Origin: Actinomycetes bacterium | GTDB taxonomy: Bacteria; Actinomycetota; Actinomycetes; Actinomycetales; Demequinaceae | DNA: 14,616 nt | Assembly (NCBI GenBank): GCA_023432235.1 | Contig: JAEYUX010000026.1 | Coordinates: forward strand, 1-14,616 | Direction of reading: 5' to 3' | In this document: positions 7,580 through 14,481 of the stretch, in pieces | Numbering within the stretch: position 1 is the stretch's first letter | Layout: each line of letters starts with the position of its first letter | Notes under the pieces: model-generated | The model's input: only the letters and a program-made list of their open reading frames with translations | Told to the model about the DNA's origin: nothing | The model's database searches: none | Position numbers and translations under genes: made by a program

Positions 7580-8191
7580 TTACTCGGACTCTTCAGTCGC
7601 GGCGTTCTCGCCAGCGTCCTCAGCAGCTTCAGCACCCTCAGCGGAAGCGAGGGCACGAGTGGAGGACACGGCGATGAGCACGGCGTCGGGGTCCGTGATG
7701 AGCTCGGCGCCCTTGGGCAGCTCAACCTGCGAAGCGGTGATGTGAGCGCCTTCCTTGAGACCTTCGACCGACAGGTCGAAACGCTCGGGCAGGCTCGTCG
7801 CCTCGGCAGAGATGTGCAGCGTCATGAACTCCTGAACCGCGATGTTGCCGGAGAAGGGCTCACCCACGAGGTGGATCGGGATTTCGACGGCGATCTTCTC
7901 GCCCTTCTTCACGATGAGAAGGTCGACGTGGTCGATGGTGCGGCGAACGGCGTCACGCTGAATGTCACGCGCGATGACGAGCTCGCTCTTGTCGCCAATC
8001 TTGATGGTGAGCAGCGCGTTTGCGTGCTTGAGTGCGAGAGCGGTCTGGTGAGCCGGAAGCACCACGTGGACGGGCTCAGTGCCGTGACCGTAAAGAACGG
8101 CGGGGATTTTGCCAGCAGCACGCGCACGACGCGCCGCACCCTTGCCAAACTCAGAGCGCGATTCGGCGACGAGCGTGAGGTTTTCAGACAT
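7580..8191 (-). CDS. rplY: Large-subunit ribosomal protein bL25, CTC/TL5 two-domain form
   Basis: Binds 5S rRNA in the large ribosomal subunit. The 203-residue protein has the two-domain form typical of actinobacteria and Gram-positives. The L25 RNA-binding domain is about 5-92, with SRSEFGKGAARRARAAGKIP at 11-30 and VLYGHG at 32-37. A C-terminal beta domain spans about 98-178, followed by an acidic Ala/Glu-rich tail (180-203). I chose the ATG at 8191 since GAGGAGA lies 8 nt upstream; the longer frame to 8251 adds 20 unrelated residues. The leader of about 110 nt carries a strong hairpin immediately before the ribosome binding site, which suggests translational control. pth follows on the same strand. 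Confidence 0.95.
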   Translation of the reverse strand: MSENLTLVAESRSEFGKGAARRARAAGKIPAVLYGHGTEPVHVVLPAHQTALALKHANALLTIKIGDKSELVIARDIQRDAVRRTIDHVDLLIVKKGEKIAVEIPIHLVGEPFSGNIAVQEFMTLHISAEATSLPERFDLSVEGLKEGAHITASQVELPKGAELITDPDAVLIAVSSTRALASAEGAEAAEDAGENAATEESE

Positions 8192-8215
8192 TGAGAGATT
8201 CTCCTCGTAAACGGT

Positions 8216-8254
8216 CAGATGGCGGCCACAGCGAGGCAGGCCAATGGCCATCTG
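8216..8254 (-). promoter_or_regulatory. Hairpin in the rplY mRNA leader
   Basis: CAGATGGC (8216-8223) and GCCATCTG (8247-8254) are exact complements, giving an 8-bp stem. Inside, two GGCC tetranucleotides can form another 4 bp beyond a CATT bulge, leaving an 11-nt loop. The structure ends about 24 nt before the rplY start codon and about 10 nt before its GAGGAG site. It has no U-run after it, so it is not a standard terminator. Autoregulation of rplY through its leader is known in enterobacteria; a related role here is inference. Confidence 0.5.
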
Positions 8255-8308
8255 CCGCGTCGATCACGCCGCCCTGATGGAGGGCCAGCCTCGCCGAGGA
8301 ACCCGAAC

Positions 8309-8314
8309 AGTCTA
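8309..8314 (-). promoter_or_regulatory. Possible -10 box for rplY-pth
   Basis: TAGACT on the minus strand (8314-8309) matches four of six positions of the -10 consensus and would place the transcript start about 110 nt before rplY. I see no good -35 at 17-18 bp; TTCACT at 19 bp is the nearest. The surrounding 200-bp interval (8192-8392) separates divergent genes and contains nothing else I can name beyond the rplY leader hairpin. Confidence 0.3.
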
Positions 8315-8392
8315 CTCCCTCACGGGCGGTGATAGTGAACAACGTGATCGTTCGCCAAGCGCAGGTGACCGTTTCATCACTACGGTGTGCCC

Positions 8393-9673
8393 ATGAGCGT
8401 CCCCACCATCTCGATGCAGCGTCGCCGCGGCCTCGCCTTCACGGCGGTTGCGGCGGTGGCACTGCTGATTGCGACCGCGTGCTCCCCCACCGGTGGCGAA
8501 AGCGCCGGTTCGGCAAGCGCCGCGCCAAGCACCGTTGCCCCGCCACCCACCACAGATCCGCCGGTGGCACATGAACTCGTTACTGGCGAGGACGTCGCGA
8601 TCCTCGACCGGCTCATGTCTCCGACCACTGGTGAGACGTGGCAGACGCCCGTCGAGATCGACAACCTCGGACTCTTCGCCTATCCGGCGTCCGAGCCGAC
8701 CGACACCTACCGCTACTTCCACATCGGTGATCGGGCCGATGCCCGCATCATCGCGGTTGTCGACTCGTACTTTGATGAACTGCTCGGGGGACACACGGTC
8801 TTTGCCGTGATCGAGCATGACGGCACCACCGCTCGCATGATCACGTGTCCGTCAGCGCGCGCCAGCGATGGTTGCCTCGACTTCAGTACCGATTGGCTCA
8901 CCCCGGAGCGGGCACTCGACACCGCCATCCACTACGACTCCCTCACCTACCCCTCGCAGGTCCAGCCCGCCGCGGGTTGGACGCTTCGCCTTGCTCCGTT
9001 GGCCTACTCCAGTTGGCCAGTGGCACGAGAGGCCTTTGGCGATGCGAATGACTACCCCGGCATTGGCTTGAGCGCAGACGCCCGCGCGGCCATTGGGCGT
9101 GAGGGTGAGCGGATCGTCCTCGCCGAGCTCGGCGAGTCAACGCTCGTCGAGTGGCGCAGCTCAACTGCAATGAACGGCCTTGCGGCGACCTACCTCGCGA
9201 TTGAGACTCCGTATGACGGTGTCATTGCGTCGTGGCGAGCATTTGTCGCCGACTGGTACGGCGTGGGTGCCGTCACGTGGGACGACGGAGCAGACACCTT
9301 CACTCATCCGGACGTGTGGACGGGCGATCCGGTGGAGTATCAAGTTCAGGCGGCGAACCCCACCTGTTCGTGGGCGGACGAGTCGCTTGCGACGACATTC
9401 GACGCGTCCCAATGGGTCAAGGCGGGCACTCACCGTCAGGGCGTTGACGTGTACGTGCCGTCATCGGACCGCAATGCCATTGCACAACGCGTCTATCGCG
9501 CGATGAGCGAGGGGTCATGGGGCGACGACATCGATCCGGCGCTCGCGTATCCGTACGCATCGATTGATGAGTTCCTCAATGCGCGATCCATCTTCGCCTG
9601 GCAGCGCCCCGATGGCGAATGGGTCATCGCATTGGACTCGTTTGCGGCCCAGCGCGTGTGGGAGTGCGTCTAG
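8393..9673 (+). CDS. Putative lipoprotein of unknown function
   Basis: I do not recognise this family. The 426-residue protein starts with a positively charged segment (MQRRRG, 8-13), a hydrophobic stretch (about 14-28) and a cysteine at 30 in IATAC, a plausible though not ideal lipobox with Ala at -3. A Ser/Ala/Pro/Thr-rich linker (31-57) follows, as expected for a protein tethered outside the membrane. The rest looks like one or two globular domains rich in Trp, Tyr and Asp. Besides Cys30 there are four cysteines (152, 161, 325, 425), which could form two disulfides. The start is ATG 8393 or GTG 8387. No ribosome binding site is visible, and TACGGT lies at the distance expected for a leaderless transcript. 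It is divergent from rplY and convergent with prs, with 12 bp between the stops. Mycobacterial lpqT sits at an equivalent place, but its strand and size differ. Confidence 0.8.
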   Translation: MSVPTISMQRRRGLAFTAVAAVALLIATACSPTGGESAGSASAAPSTVAPPPTTDPPVAHELVTGEDVAILDRLMSPTTGETWQTPVEIDNLGLFAYPASEPTDTYRYFHIGDRADARIIAVVDSYFDELLGGHTVFAVIEHDGTTARMITCPSARASDGCLDFSTDWLTPERALDTAIHYDSLTYPSQVQPAAGWTLRLAPLAYSSWPVAREAFGDANDYPGIGLSADARAAIGREGERIVLAELGESTLVEWRSSTAMNGLAATYLAIETPYDGVIASWRAFVADWYGVGAVTWDDGADTFTHPDVWTGDPVEYQVQAANPTCSWADESLATTFDASQWVKAGTHRQGVDVYVPSSDRNAIAQRVYRAMSEGSWGDDIDPALAYPYASIDEFLNARSIFAWQRPDGEWVIALDSFAAQRVWECV

Positions 9674-9676
9674 ACG
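9667..9676. repeat. Short palindrome over the lipoprotein stop codon
   Basis: CGTCTAGACG is a perfect 10-bp palindrome containing the TAG stop of the lipoprotein gene. It lies at the start of the 12-bp gap to the prs stop. It is too short, with no loop, to be a convincing terminator. No other transcription stop signal is visible in this convergent junction. Confidence 0.3.
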
Positions 9677-9685
9677 AGCAGCGAC

Positions 9686-10666
9686 TTACGCGTGGCCGTT
9701 GAAGAGGCTCGTGACGGAGCCGTCGTCAAAGACCTCACGCACGGCACGCGCGATGAGCGGCGCGATCGACAACACCGTCAGCTTGTCGAAGCGACGGTCT
9801 TCGCCAATAGGCAGCGTGTCCGTCACGATGACCTCGGAGATCTGCGACTCGCGAAGCCGCTCCACGGCCGGACCGGAAAGGAGCCCGTGCGTAGCCGCGA
9901 CGATGACGTCCTTCGCGCCGTTTTCGAACAGTGCGAGAGCGGCCTGGATGATCGTGCCACCCGTGTCGATCATGTCGTCCACCAGCACACACGTGCGGCC
10001 CTGAACCTGGCCGACGAGCTCGTGAACCTTCACTTGGTTGGGCACCGAGGGGTCACGACGCTTGTGGATGATCGCGAGCGGCGCGCCCATGTGGTCTGAC
10101 CACTGGTCAGCCAGGCGCACGCGCCCCGCGTCGGGAGAGACGATGGTGAGGTTGTCGGGGGCCACGCGCGAACGGACGTACTGAGCGAGCAACGGCATCG
10201 CCCACAAGTGGTCAACAGGGCCATCGAAGAAGCCCTGAATCTGCGCCGTGTGCAAATCGATCGACATGATGCGGTCCGCACCGGCGGTGCGGAACATGTC
10301 CGCCATGAGGCGAGCGGAAATCGGTTCGCGACCCTTGTGCTTCTTGTCCTGACGCGCATAGCCGTAGCAGGGCATGATCACCGTGATCGACTTGGCGGAG
10401 GCTCGCTTGAGAGCGTCCACCATGATGAGCTGCTCCATGATCGCCTCGTTGATGGGCGCCGCGTGCGATTGGAGCACAAAGGCGTCGGCGCCGCGCACCG
10501 ACTCACCAAAACGTACGTAGAGCTCGCCATTGGCGAAGGTGTAACTCGTGGTGGGAACCGGCTCGATATCGAGCTCGCGGGCCACCGCGTCAGTGAGCTC
10601 AGGGTGAGCCCGTCCGCCCATAAACACGAGCCGCTTTTCACCCGCGTTCGAGATCACCGACGTCAT
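9686..10666 (-). CDS. prs: Ribose-phosphate pyrophosphokinase (PRPP synthase, class I)
   Basis: Makes phosphoribosyl pyrophosphate from ribose-5-phosphate and ATP for nucleotide, His and Trp synthesis; acts in the cytoplasm as an oligomer. The 326 residues match actinobacterial enzymes. Signatures are the N-terminal MGGRAHPELTDAVA segment (16-29), YGYARQDKKHKGREPISARL (101-120) with the ATP-binding ARQD, the metal-site DLHT (137-140) and the flexible catalytic loop HKRRDPS (201-207). The PRPP/ribose-phosphate loop VLVDDMIDTGGTI is at 227-239. The ATG overlaps the glmU stop as ATGA, so the two are cotranscribed and probably coupled. This glmU-prs pairing is widespread in actinobacteria and Firmicutes. 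Confidence 0.97.
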   Translation of the reverse strand: MTSVISNAGEKRLVFMGGRAHPELTDAVARELDIEPVPTTSYTFANGELYVRFGESVRGADAFVLQSHAAPINEAIMEQLIMVDALKRASAKSITVIMPCYGYARQDKKHKGREPISARLMADMFRTAGADRIMSIDLHTAQIQGFFDGPVDHLWAMPLLAQYVRSRVAPDNLTIVSPDAGRVRLADQWSDHMGAPLAIIHKRRDPSVPNQVKVHELVGQVQGRTCVLVDDMIDTGGTIIQAALALFENGAKDVIVAATHGLLSGPAVERLRESQISEVIVTDTLPIGEDRRFDKLTVLSIAPLIARAVREVFDDGSVTSLFNGHA

Positions 10667-12222
10667 TGCTCACCTCTGGTCGCATTGCCTTCTTGGGACG
10701 ATACCGGGTTGCCGCTCGGCGCGGCTCCCGAAAGCCTTTGGTTCTGCTCGGCGCGCTCGGCGGCCTCGGCAGACGGAGTGCCGGGGCGACGGTCGCGCAC
10801 CCAGCCTTCAATGACTTGCTGAGGCGCGGAGTTACGCGCCATCGCGCCCGGCGGCACGTTGTGCCGGATGATCGCGCCGGCGCCGGTGTACGCACCATCG
10901 CCGATGATGAGCGGCGCGATGAGGGTGTTGTCAGAGCCGACGCGCACGTGGTCGCCCACCGTCGTGTGGCTCTTCGTCACGCCGTCGTAGTTGACAAAGA
11001 TCGTCGACGCACCGATGTTCGTTTGCTCGCCGATGGTCGCATCGCCAACGTAACTGAGGTGCGGCACCTTGGACCCGGCACCAATCGTCGCGTTCTTCGT
11101 CTCAACGTAGGTGCCGATCTTGCCTCCGTCGCCAAGGACAGTGCCAGGGCGGAGGTAAGCGAAAGGACCCACTGACGCGCCCGCGCCGATGCGAGACGAC
11201 GAGCCATGCGAACGGATCACCGTGGCACCCTCGCCTACCTGCACGTCCGTGAGCGTCGTGTCCGGCCCCACCACAGCGTCGGCGCCGACGCTGGTAGAGC
11301 CGTGCAGTTGGGTGCCGGGCAGGATGGTCGCGTCTTTGCCGATGGTGACAGTGACGTCGACCCACGTGGTCGCGGGGTCAACGATCGTGCACCCTTCACG
11401 CATCCACCGCTCGACAACGCGACGGTTGAGTGCGCGGCCAGCTTCGGCCAACTGGACGCGGTCATTGACGCCTTCCACAGCGGCGGCATCGGGAGCGACG
11501 TACGCCCCCACTCGCGAACCACCGGAACGGGCGATGCCGATGACGTCCGTCAAGTACAACTCACCCTGGGCGTTATCGGTGCTGAGGGAGGCGAGTGCGC
11601 TGCGCAGGGTTGCCGCATCAAACACATACAGACCCGTGTTGATCTCGTTGATCTCGCGCTGAACTTCCGTCGCGTCTTTGTGCTCGACGATGGCGGTCAC
11701 CTCGGTGCCATCGCGCACAATCCGGCCGTAACCTGTGGGGTCCGGCACGCGGGCAGTCACCACGGTGACCGCACGCTCGTTGTCGACGTGATCGCTCACC
11801 ATTGCCGAGAGCAACGCCGTGTCGACAAGCGGGACATCGGCCGAGGTGACGACAACCGGTCCGGACACTTCGCTTGACAGCACCGTCTCCCGGTCATGTC
11901 CGTTGACAGTGGCTGCAGCCATCGCGCGAGCGTCAAGCGCGGTGAGACCACACCACACCGCACGGCCAGTACCGGGAATGTCGTCTTGGTCCGCCAGCAG
12001 AGCGTCGGGCGCCGCCTCAAGCACGTGCGCGCCCACACGATCACGTTCGTGCCGCACCACCACAACGAGGCGTTCAGGGTTGAGTCCTTGTGCGGCGTCA
12101 ATGGCGTGATGCACCAGGGAGCGGCCGCCGATGCGGTGCAGGACCTTGGGGGTCGCTGAGCGCATTCGGGTGCCCTCGCCTGCCGCAAGGATCATGACGG
12201 CGGCCGGCCGGTTCGCGCTCAC
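10663..12222 (-). CDS. glmU: Bifunctional GlmU: GlcN-1-P acetyltransferase / GlcNAc-1-P uridylyltransferase
   Basis: Makes UDP-N-acetylglucosamine, the precursor of peptidoglycan, in two cytoplasmic steps. The N-terminal uridylyltransferase domain (about 5-255) shows LAAGEGTRMRS at 12-22 with Lys26, the GTGRA segment (84-88), TSADVPL (126-132) with metal ligand Asp129, and EINTG (192-196). The C-terminal left-handed beta-helix (about 275-475) is built of hexapeptide repeats. It contains LRPGT (357-361), KVPHLSYVGDA (385-395) with catalytic His388, and NYDG (411-414). A polar tail of about 40 residues after 478 is low complexity, as in other actinobacterial GlmU. The GTG at 12222 has AGGGGG just upstream. 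A tRNA gene lies 66 bp upstream on the same strand, and no strong separate promoter is evident. Confidence 0.97.
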   Translation of the reverse strand: MSANRPAAVMILAAGEGTRMRSATPKVLHRIGGRSLVHHAIDAAQGLNPERLVVVVRHERDRVGAHVLEAAPDALLADQDDIPGTGRAVWCGLTALDARAMAAATVNGHDRETVLSSEVSGPVVVTSADVPLVDTALLSAMVSDHVDNERAVTVVTARVPDPTGYGRIVRDGTEVTAIVEHKDATEVQREINEINTGLYVFDAATLRSALASLSTDNAQGELYLTDVIGIARSGGSRVGAYVAPDAAAVEGVNDRVQLAEAGRALNRRVVERWMREGCTIVDPATTWVDVTVTIGKDATILPGTQLHGSTSVGADAVVGPDTTLTDVQVGEGATVIRSHGSSSRIGAGASVGPFAYLRPGTVLGDGGKIGTYVETKNATIGAGSKVPHLSYVGDATIGEQTNIGASTIFVNYDGVTKSHTTVGDHVRVGSDNTLIAPLIIGDGAYTGAGAIIRHNVPPGAMARNSAPQQVIEGWVRDRRPGTPSAEAAERAEQNQRLSGAAPSGNPVSSQEGNATRGEQ

Positions 12223-12288
12223 CGCGCCCCCTTGTCGTGGGTCGAGAAGTACTGCCGTTGAGGAACGGGATCAGTCTACCGGCGAGAG

Positions 12289-12360
12289 TTCCGCCCCTAG
12301 GATTCGAACCTAGACCGCAAGGCTCCAAAGGCCTGCATGCTGCCATTACACCAGGGCGGA
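12289..12360 (-). tRNA. tRNA-Gln (anticodon UUG)
   Basis: The minus strand folds as a complete 72-nt cloverleaf. The acceptor stem is TCCGCCC/GGGCGGA, discriminator A at 12289. The T-arm CTAGG-TTCGAAT-CCTAG is perfect. The D-arm begins GGTGTAATGGCAGCA. The anticodon loop is CTTTGGA, reading TTG, which decodes CAA and CAG by wobble. The anticodon stem is CAGGC/GCCTT, with four pairs and a C-U mismatch at its outer end. CCA is not encoded. The overall sequence closely resembles glutamine tRNAs starting with U1 in actinobacteria. It lies between glmU and tetR. Confidence 0.93.
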
Positions 12361-12371
12361 ACGGAGCCGAA

Positions 12372-12394
12372 CAGACTCCCGGCGCCCCAGTCTG
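12372..12394. promoter_or_regulatory. Candidate TetR-family operator
   Basis: CAGACT (12372-12377) and AGTCTG (12389-12394) are exact 6-bp inverted arms around an 11-bp GC-rich centre that itself holds the palindrome GGCGCC. The 23-bp size and placement, 26 bp before the tetR start and 12 bp before the tRNA-Gln gene, fit an autoregulatory TetR-family operator over divergent promoters. The arms could also arise by chance. Confidence 0.35.
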
Positions 12395-12419
12395 CCAGGA
12401 TTCGCGGCACACTAGGTGC

Positions 12420-13058
12420 GTGAGCGACGAGCCAAAGAGGTCACCCCGGGCGCGAATGAGCGCCCGTCAACGGCGAGAGCAACTCATTGTTGTGGGCCGA
12501 GCACTCTTTGCTGAGAAGGGCTTTGAGGGCACCTCTGTCGAGGAGATCGCCGCCCGGGCTGACGTATCAAAACCCGTGGTATATGAGCACTTTGGCGGCA
12601 AGGAAGGCATTTACGCGGTCATTGTTGACCGCGAGGTAGAAGCCCTTCTCGGAGCCCTCACAGGGGCGCTTTCTTCTCGGGCTCATCCGCGTCAATTGGT
12701 GGAACGGGCCGCCCTCGCACTGCTCGGATACATCGAAAATTCTCCCGATGGATTCCGCATGCTTGTGCGCGATTCGCCCGTTGCGCAGGCGTCGGGCACG
12801 TTTTCGTCTCTTCTCGGTGACGTCGCCTCCCAGGTAGAAGGGCTCCTTGCGTACCAATTTGAACGCCGCGACCTCAACCCACTCGTCGCCCCGTTCTACG
12901 CGCAGATGCTCGTCGGCATGGTCGCGCTCGCGGGACAGCACTGGGCCGAGGTTCGCGAGCCGTCCAAGCAGGTGGTGGCCGCGCATTTGGTCAACCTCGC
13001 CTGGAACGGACTGTCTCAACTTGAGGCCGCGCCGGAAATGCCGTCCGACAACGCCTAA
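12420..13058 (+). CDS. TetR-family transcriptional regulator
   Basis: Regulator of 212 residues. The N-terminal DNA-binding domain is clear: RREQLIVVGRALFAEKGFEG (18-37), then TSVEEIAARADVSKPVVYEHFGGKE (38-62) with the helix-turn-helix, then the usual start of helix 4. The C-terminal ligand domain (about 70-200) is helical and not recognisable to a ligand. A TetR gene next to glmU is also found in M. tuberculosis (Rv1019), so this is probably a conserved neighbour rather than an acquired one. The start is taken as GTG 12420; no normal ribosome binding site precedes it, so a leaderless message or the ATG at 12456 is possible. mscL follows after 40 bp, making cotranscription plausible. Its target genes are unknown. 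Confidence 0.9.
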   Translation: MSDEPKRSPRARMSARQRREQLIVVGRALFAEKGFEGTSVEEIAARADVSKPVVYEHFGGKEGIYAVIVDREVEALLGALTGALSSRAHPRQLVERAALALLGYIENSPDGFRMLVRDSPVAQASGTFSSLLGDVASQVEGLLAYQFERRDLNPLVAPFYAQMLVGMVALAGQHWAEVREPSKQVVAAHLVNLAWNGLSQLEAAPEMPSDNA

Positions 13059-13098
13059 GAAACCACCGCACGCGGCATACTCAGCTCAGGAGGGCACC

Positions 13099-13512
13099 AT
13101 GATCAAGGGTTTTCGGGACTTCATCACCCGTGGCAATGTCATCGACCTTGCCGTCGCGGTTGTCATTGGCGCCGCGTTCGGTGCCGTCATCACGTCGCTT
13201 GTGGGCAACGTCATCAACCCGATCATTGCTGGCGTCTTCCAGGTGCCGGATCTGTCGCAGTTCCTCACGTGGACCGTCAATGACGGCGGCACGCCAGGCG
13301 ATCCCACGGACGACGCCGTCGTCTCGTTCGGTTCGCTCCTCAACACCATCATCAACTTCTTGCTGGTGGCAGCTGCCATTTACTTCGCCGTCGTCGCGCC
13401 GCTCAATGCGATCGCGAAGCGCCGCGCCAAGGATGAGCCTGCACCTGACGAGCCCGTCTCCCCCACGGAGATCGAGCTCCTCACGCAAATTCGCGACGCT
13501 CTTCAGAAGTAG
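13099..13512 (+). CDS. mscL: Large-conductance mechanosensitive channel MscL
   Basis: Membrane channel that opens under high tension to release solutes after osmotic downshock. The 137-residue protein fits the family. It has the amphipathic N-terminus MIKGFRDFITRGNVIDLAVA (1-20), pore-lining TM1 about 15-45 with GAAFGAVITSLV, and a periplasmic loop (about 50-75) rich in Gly/Asp/Pro. TM2 is about 77-103 and a cytoplasmic helix at the end has ELLTQIRDAL (126-135). AGGAGGG at 13088-13094 sets the ATG at 13099. It lies 40 bp after tetR on the same strand and converges with ispE (6-bp gap). mscL is not in this position in M. tuberculosis. Confidence 0.96.
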   Translation: MIKGFRDFITRGNVIDLAVAVVIGAAFGAVITSLVGNVINPIIAGVFQVPDLSQFLTWTVNDGGTPGDPTDDAVVSFGSLLNTIINFLLVAAAIYFAVVAPLNAIAKRRAKDEPAPDEPVSPTEIELLTQIRDALQK

Positions 13513-13518
13513 AGGGAC

Positions 13519-14481
13519 TTAACCCTCAAGGACGACTGTCCCTGAGGCGGGACCACGTGCCGTCACCACGGCGTCGGCCACCGCTCGTGAGGTGAGGTGT
13601 GCCGCGATCTCGCGGGCGTGTTGAGCGTCCGACGCGAGTGCCGCAACGGTTGGACCGGAGCCGGAGACGATCACGCCCAACGCGAGCGCCTCTTCGCATG
13701 CCTCCATGACGCCAAAGAGTCGCGGTGCCAGTTCGAGCGCAGCGTCTTGAAGATCGTTTGTGAGGGCAGCGCCAAGCAAGGCGGGGTCGCCCGCCCGGAG
13801 CGCCGCCATCACCGTGGCATTGACCTCCGGGTGGGCGGCAAAGCGACGCCCTTGGGCAACCTGGTCATCGAAGTACGCGAACACGTCAGCAGTGGACAAG
13901 CCGTGGCGTTGAAGGGCGAACACCCAATGGAACTCGCCCTTCGCCATCGCTGGCGACACGTCGTCGCCTCGACCCAAACCGAGCGCGGTATGACCGAGCA
14001 AGGCGAACGGCACGTCCGCACCAAGGCGCGCGGCAAGTGGCATGAGATCGTCCCGGCTCACGCCGCAGTCCCAGGCCTCGGCACACGCCACAAGCGCCGC
14101 GGCAGCGTCGGCACTGCCGCCCGCCATACCCCCCGCGACGGGAACCCCCTTGAGAATCTCGAGGTCGATGCCCTCCGAAATGCCGTACTCCGCCCGCACC
14201 GCTTCTGCTGCCTGCCAGGCGAGATTGCGTTCGTCAAGGGGCACCCCGCTCAGATCGCCCTCAAAGCCCGGCGCCGCATCCACAGCGAGGCTGATGAGGC
14301 CGTCGTCGCGAACCGACGCCGTCACCGTCTCGTACAGATCAACCGCTTGGAACACGGTGGCGAGAGGGTGGTAACCGTCCTCGCGACGGAGACCGACGGA
14401 CAACTGGAGGTTCACTTTTCCGGACGCGCGGGTTCGCACCCTGCGCCGCGTCAGGCCGTCGATTTCTGCAAAGGCGGTCAT
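13519..14481 (-). CDS. ispE: 4-diphosphocytidyl-2-C-methyl-D-erythritol kinase
   Basis: Cytoplasmic GHMP kinase of the non-mevalonate (MEP) isoprenoid pathway; phosphorylates CDP-methylerythritol with ATP. The 320-residue protein shows ASGKVNLQLSVG at 19-30, where Lys22 and Asn24 are typical active-site residues. The glycine-rich ATP loop PVAGGMAGGSADAAAAL is at 114-130, LGADVPFALLG (153-163) contains catalytic Asp155, and the third motif SGSGPTVA is at 273-280. The ATG at 14481 overlaps the rsmA stop as ATGA, which both fixes the start and suggests coupled translation. The rsmA-ispE order is standard in actinobacteria. It converges on mscL. Confidence 0.96.
   Translation of the reverse strand: MTAFAEIDGLTRRRVRTRASGKVNLQLSVGLRREDGYHPLATVFQAVDLYETVTASVRDDGLISLAVDAAPGFEGDLSGVPLDERNLAWQAAEAVRAEYGISEGIDLEILKGVPVAGGMAGGSADAAAALVACAEAWDCGVSRDDLMPLAARLGADVPFALLGHTALGLGRGDDVSPAMAKGEFHWVFALQRHGLSTADVFAYFDDQVAQGRRFAAHPEVNATVMAALRAGDPALLGAALTNDLQDAALELAPRLFGVMEACEEALALGVIVSGSGPTVAALASDAQHAREIAAHLTSRAVADAVVTARGPASGTVVLEG
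13524..13547 (-). terminator. Terminator-like hairpin at the mscL/ispE convergent junction
   Basis: CCTCAAGGAC (13524-13533) and GTCCCTGAGG (13538-13547) flank a GACT loop. Read on the minus strand, the ten pairs are complete with one G-U; on the plus strand one A-C mismatch interrupts the stem. It covers the last codons of ispE, ends next to its stop, and begins 11 bp after the mscL stop. No long U-tract follows on either strand, so termination would be weak or factor-aided. Confidence 0.4.

Noticed and set aside
12255..12268. CCGTT/AACGG hairpin between tRNA-Gln and glmU as a terminator or attenuator
   Set aside because: Five pairs with no U-tract; read-through into glmU is equally likely.
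13076..13081. CATACT as a -10 box for mscL
   Set aside because: No acceptable -35 at 16-18 bp; a single hexamer is not enough.
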